A stretch of DNA of 64,000 bases, taken from positions 3,596,001 through 3,660,000 of the forward strand of contig NZ_CP022958.1 of the NCBI RefSeq assembly GCF_006496635.1, written 5' to 3'. A program made the position numbers and the translations under genes. The DNA comes from Azoarcus sp. DD4. GTDB lineage: Bacteria; Pseudomonadota; Gammaproteobacteria; Burkholderiales; Rhodocyclaceae. Shown here piece by piece: positions 61,071-64,000 of this stretch. Numbering within the stretch: the first letter of the stretch is position 1; each line of letters starts with the position of its first letter. The notes under the pieces are model-generated. The model was not told the DNA's origin. It was given only the letters and a program-made list of their open reading frames with translations, and made no database searches.

Positions 61071-62690
61071 ATGGCCGCCACGCCCACTGCCGGTGCCCCG
61101 GCCGCGCCAGCCACAGGCGGCGCCTTCGCCCCGCTCGCCCGCCCCACCTTCGCGGTGCTGTGGGTGGCCACCGTGCTGGGCAACATCGGCAGCTTCATGC
61201 GCGACGTGGCCAGCGCCTGGCTGGCGACCGACCTGTCGTCCTCGCCGGCCGCGGTGGCGATGATCCAGGCCGCCGCGACCCTGCCGGTTTTCCTGCTCGC
61301 CATCCCCGCCGGCGTGCTGTCCGACATCCTCGACCGGCGTCGCTTCCTGATCGCCGTCCAGGTCGGGCTGGCACTGGTCAGCGGCACGCTGGCGCTGCTG
61401 GCCTGGCGCCAGGCCCTGAGCATCGAGATCCTGATCGCGATGACCTTCCTCGGCGGCGTCGGCGCGGCCATGATGGGGCCGAGCTGGCAATCCATCGTGC
61501 CGGAGCTGGTGTCGCAGGACATGCTGCGCCGCGCGGTGGCGCTCAACTCGCTCGGCGTGAACATCGCCCGCGCCATCGGCCCCGCAGGCGGCGGCCTGCT
61601 GCTGGCGGCCTTCGGCGCGGCCGTCACCTACGGCGCCGACCTCGTCAGCTACCTGTTCGTGATCGGCGCGCTGCTGTGGTGGCAACGCCCCGCGCAAGCG
61701 GACAACCCGCTGCGCGAACACTTCTTCGGTGCGCTGCGCGCCGGGCTGCGCTTCACCCGCGCGCACAGCAAGCTGCATGTGGTGCTGATCCGCGCGGCGG
61801 TGCACTTCGCCTTCGGCAGCAGCATCTGGGCGCTGTTGCCGCTGGTCGCCAAGCAGCTGCTGCAGGGCGGCGCCGGGCTCTACGGCGTGCTGCTCGGTGC
61901 GGTCGGCGCCGGCGCCATCCTCGGCGCGCTGGCGATGCCGCGGCTGCAGCGCCGGCTCGACGCCGACGGGCTGGTGCTGGCTTCTGCGCTGGCGACGGCG
62001 CTGGTGATGGCGGCGCTGTCCGCGGCGCCGCCGGTGTGGCTGGCGCTGCCGCTGCTGTTGCTGCTGGGTGCGGCCTGGATCCTGGCGCTGACCACGATGA
62101 GCGGCACCGCCCAGGCCATCCTGCCCAACTGGGTGCGCGGCCGCGCGCTGGCGGTGTACCAGATGGTGTTCAACGGTGCGCTGGCGGGCGGCAGCCTGCT
62201 GTGGGGCTTCGTCGCCCAGGCAGTCGGCACCCCGCACACCCTGCTGATCGCAGCCGGCGGCCTGGTGCTGGCCGCACTCGCCCTGCACCGCCTGCGCCTG
62301 CCGCGCGGCGAGGAGGATCTCGGGCCCGCGCGCCACTGGCCGGAACCCCAGCTGGCGGGCGCGATCGAGCATGACCGCGGCCCGGTGATGATCCTGATCG
62401 AATACCGCATCCAGCCCGCCGACCGCGACGCCTTCCTGCGCACGGTCCACGCGCTGTCGGAAGAACGCCTGCGCGATGGCGCCTTCAGCTGGGGCGTGAT
62501 GGAAGACGCCGCCGACCCGCTGCGGCTGACCGAATGGTTCCTGGTGGAATCCTGGGCCGAGCACCTGCGCCAGCACCAACGGGTGCCGAACGCCGATGCC
62601 GACCTGCAGCGCGAACTCGCGCGCTTCCACACCGGCGCCGAAGCTCCCCAGGTGCGCCACCTGCTCGGCGTCGGCCTGCCGCCGGCCTAG
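61071..62690 (+). CDS. MFS transporter fused to a C-terminal ABM-like domain
   Basis: This is a 539-residue protein. Residues about 20-425 form an EntS-type (MFS_3) transporter with LDRRRFLIAVQV after helix 3. Residues about 440-535 form a soluble dimeric alpha+beta barrel like antibiotic biosynthesis monooxygenases (VMILIEYRIQPADRDAFLR, then WFLVESWAEHLRQHQR). The start four bases after the amidohydrolase stop suggests coupled translation. It probably exports a product or substrate of the amidohydrolase/isochorismatase cluster. The role of the fused domain is open. Confidence 0.87.
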   Translation: MAATPTAGAPAAPATGGAFAPLARPTFAVLWVATVLGNIGSFMRDVASAWLATDLSSSPAAVAMIQAAATLPVFLLAIPAGVLSDILDRRRFLIAVQVGLALVSGTLALLAWRQALSIEILIAMTFLGGVGAAMMGPSWQSIVPELVSQDMLRRAVALNSLGVNIARAIGPAGGGLLLAAFGAAVTYGADLVSYLFVIGALLWWQRPAQADNPLREHFFGALRAGLRFTRAHSKLHVVLIRAAVHFAFGSSIWALLPLVAKQLLQGGAGLYGVLLGAVGAGAILGALAMPRLQRRLDADGLVLASALATALVMAALSAAPPVWLALPLLLLLGAAWILALTTMSGTAQAILPNWVRGRALAVYQMVFNGALAGGSLLWGFVAQAVGTPHTLLIAAGGLVLAALALHRLRLPRGEEDLGPARHWPEPQLAGAIEHDRGPVMILIEYRIQPADRDAFLRTVHALSEERLRDGAFSWGVMEDAADPLRLTEWFLVESWAEHLRQHQRVPNADADLQRELARFHTGAEAPQVRHLLGVGLPPA

Positions 62691-62727
62691 CGCCGCACCG
62701 CCTTCCCTCCCTGCCCCGAGGTCTCCC

Positions 62728-63006
62728 ATGAAGCTCTATCTCGTCTCCCTCGCCGTCGGCATCCTGGTCGGCATCATCTACGCGCTGCTGCAGGTGCGCT
62801 CGCCGGCGCCGCCCGTCGTCGCCCTGATCGGCCTGCTGGGCATGCTGATCGGCGAACAGGTGGTGCCGCCGGTCAAGCGCATGCTGGCCGGCGAGCCGGT
62901 GACGGCGGCCTGGTTCCACAGCGAATGCCTGCCGAAGATCACCGGCGCGACGCCGCCCATGGCCGACGCCGCCCCCCGCCGCGCCCAGGACCAGACCTCC
63001 GCATGA
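62728..63006 (+). CDS. XapX (DUF1427) family membrane protein
   Basis: This is a 92-residue small membrane protein. The N-terminal 50 residues have two hydrophobic segments, LVSLAVGILVGIIYALLQV and VVALIGLLGMLIGEQVVP, separated by RSPAPP. That matches the XapX domain. A polar tail (about residues 60-92) follows. The family is often found beside XapA/xanthosine-type or amidohydrolase genes and has no defined function. It lies 37 bases after the MFS gene on the same strand and ends about 100 bases before the receiver gene. Confidence 0.85.
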   Translation: MKLYLVSLAVGILVGIIYALLQVRSPAPPVVALIGLLGMLIGEQVVPPVKRMLAGEPVTAAWFHSECLPKITGATPPMADAAPRRAQDQTSA

Positions 63007-63103
63007 TGGAAGCACCCTCAGCCTCACCCATACCCGGATGACGCGATAGCGGCTTGCCCGGACAAGCCTCGTCTCGTCGCCTGCCACCGATCAAGGAGCC
63101 CGC

Positions 63104-63502
63104 GTGAATACCGCGCCCGTGATTGCCATCGTCGACGATGACGCTTCGGTCAGGCAGGCCATGGGGCAGCTCCTGCGGTCTTTCGATTTCGCCGTGGCAC
63201 TGTTCGGCAGCGGGGCCGAGCTCCTGCAGGCCCCCTCGCTGGAGGGGCTGGCCTGCGTCATCACCGACGTGCAGATGCCCGGCATGAACGGCTTCGATCT
63301 GTGCGAAGCGCTGCGCGCACGCGAGCTGGCCACGCCCGTCATCTTCATGACGGCCTTCTCGCAGGAAGGCGACCAGCAGCGCGCCCGCGCCATCGGCGCA
63401 ACCGCCTTCCTCAGCAAGCCCTTCCAGGATCACGAACTCATCCACTGCATCGAATGCGCCCTGTCGCCGCCCGCGCAAAACGTCCGCCGGACACCCGGCT
63501 AG
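63104..63502 (+). CDS. Stand-alone response regulator receiver protein
   Basis: This is a 132-residue single-domain receiver with the acidic triplet D11-D13, phospho-acceptor D55 (CVITDVQMPG) and K105 (FLSKPF). There is no output domain. The start is GTG behind AAGGAGCCCGC. FixJ-type receivers without an output can act as phosphate sinks or competitors. It lies at the end of the + strand group that begins across from the giant histidine kinase, which is a plausible donor. Confidence 0.88.
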   Translation: MNTAPVIAIVDDDASVRQAMGQLLRSFDFAVALFGSGAELLQAPSLEGLACVITDVQMPGMNGFDLCEALRARELATPVIFMTAFSQEGDQQRARAIGATAFLSKPFQDHELIHCIECALSPPAQNVRRTPG

Positions 63503-63565
63503 CGTGGGCGCCGGCCGGGGGAATGAAGGCCGGCCAGACGCTGGAACCGCATCGGGCAGTCGCCC

Positions 63566-63991
63566 TCAAGCGTCCGGCCGGCCGTCGGCGATCTCGTCAT
63601 AACCGTGGCGGATGAACTGGACGAGACAGAAGCCGTGCCCGAAGGGATCGGCGAAACGCGCCAGCCGGCCCCAGGCGAAATCCTCCACCCCGCCCTCCGC
63701 CTGGGCGCCGGCGGCCAGCGCGCGCTCCGCCGCCAGCTCGACATCGGCCACGACGAGATCGATGTGCACCGGCGTCCAGTGGCGACGGTAGTCGCGGGTG
63801 GCGAGCGCGTTCGCCCCCGCTGCCGCAGCGGTGCCGGCAGCCTTCTGCAGCAGGTAGATCGGCGAGGACGCCCCCACCAGCTCCTGCACCCCGTCGCCCA
63901 GCCGGCGCCCGCGGCGCAGGCCGAAAGCGCGCTGGTAGAAATCGGTGGCGAGGGCAAGATCGTCGACGTCGATGTTGATCAGCAGCTCCAT
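63566..63991 (-). CDS. VOC-family (glyoxalase-like) protein
   Basis: This is a 141-residue vicinal oxygen chelate protein with two beta-alpha-beta-beta-beta modules. It begins MELLINIDVDDLALATDFYQ and ends in GHGFCLVQF, the family pattern. Metal positions are less clear than in enzymes of the family: H in PVHIDLVV is present, whereas the first ligand position lacks His. It may bind a ligand rather than catalyse, as in bleomycin-resistance-type members. It is convergent with the receiver gene and lies nine bases from the window end. Confidence 0.82.
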   Translation of the reverse strand: MELLINIDVDDLALATDFYQRAFGLRRGRRLGDGVQELVGASSPIYLLQKAAGTAAAAGANALATRDYRRHWTPVHIDLVVADVELAAERALAAGAQAEGGVEDFAWGRLARFADPFGHGFCLVQFIRHGYDEIADGRPDA

Positions 63992-64000
63992 GCTCGCCCT

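Noticed and set aside
1..64000. Search for CRISPR arrays, tRNA or rRNA genes, transposases and phage genes
   Set aside because: No regularly spaced repeats, no tRNA-like or rRNA sequence and no transposase, integrase or phage motifs were recognised.

Overview
The window is GC-rich, densely coded DNA from a proteobacterium, most likely a betaproteobacterium of the Azoarcus/Thauera (Rhodocyclales) or Burkholderiales type. Pointers are tripartite tricarboxylate (Tct/Bug) and TRAP transporters, an OprD-type porin, a meta-type homoprotocatechuate cluster with HpaR, and many LysR/IclR/AraC/MarR regulators. The genus is an inference. No rRNA, tRNA, insertion sequence, phage gene or CRISPR array was seen.

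Region 1 (1-7002, + strand): a tricarballylate/tricarboxylate-type module. It holds the 3' end of tcuA, then tcuB, an EntS-like MFS transporter and a D-2-hydroxyacid dehydrogenase, linked by overlapping start/stop codons. A PrpF-like isomerase and an OprD-family porin follow. This part looks less GC-rich than the rest.

Region 2 (7178-20829, - strand): thirteen genes in one direction with small gaps. In transcription order they encode a ThDP enzyme, a catalytically odd SDR, a seven-Asp-box propeller, a VOC protein, a DUF1185 protein, an alpha/beta hydrolase, a NIPSNAP protein, an MhpA-like flavin hydroxylase, TctC, two aldehyde dehydrogenases, TctB and TctA. A divergent IclR regulator (21425) probably controls them across a long, partly AT-rich intergenic region. 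The set looks like uptake plus catabolism of an acidic, possibly phenolic, compound by a route I do not recognise. It is the best candidate for an undescribed system here.

Region 3 (22319-32190): mixed accessory genes. These are OsmC, LysR plus an EamA exporter, an alpha/beta hydrolase behind a 28-codon leader frame, a DUF2721 protein, a ketopantoate-reductase-like enzyme with a class II aldolase and an orphan TRAP binding protein, an exported intradiol dioxygenase with an AraC regulator, and a DsbA-family protein.

Region 4 (32220-43369): the homoprotocatechuate cluster dctPQM-hpaG1-hpaG2-hpaE-hpaD-hpaF-hpaH-hpaI-gabD (- strand) with divergent hpaR. It carries 3,4-dihydroxyphenylacetate through ring cleavage to pyruvate and succinate. 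No HpaBC hydroxylase lies in the window. HpaF has Ala where the family's catalytic Pro-1 is expected.

Region 5 (43410-50791): an EEP-family phosphatase/nuclease, an iron-uptake pair (PepSY protein and TonB siderophore receptor) behind a probable Fur-controlled promoter, a GAF-GGDEF cyclase, an acyltransferase, a GNAT protein and a small membrane protein.

Region 6 (51031-63991): a FixJ-like regulator and a 1714-residue kinase-like/ATPase/GAF/histidine-kinase protein, divergent from isochorismatase-like, Tat-exported alpha/beta hydrolase, amidohydrolase, MFS-ABM fusion, XapX and single-receiver genes. A VOC protein ends the window.
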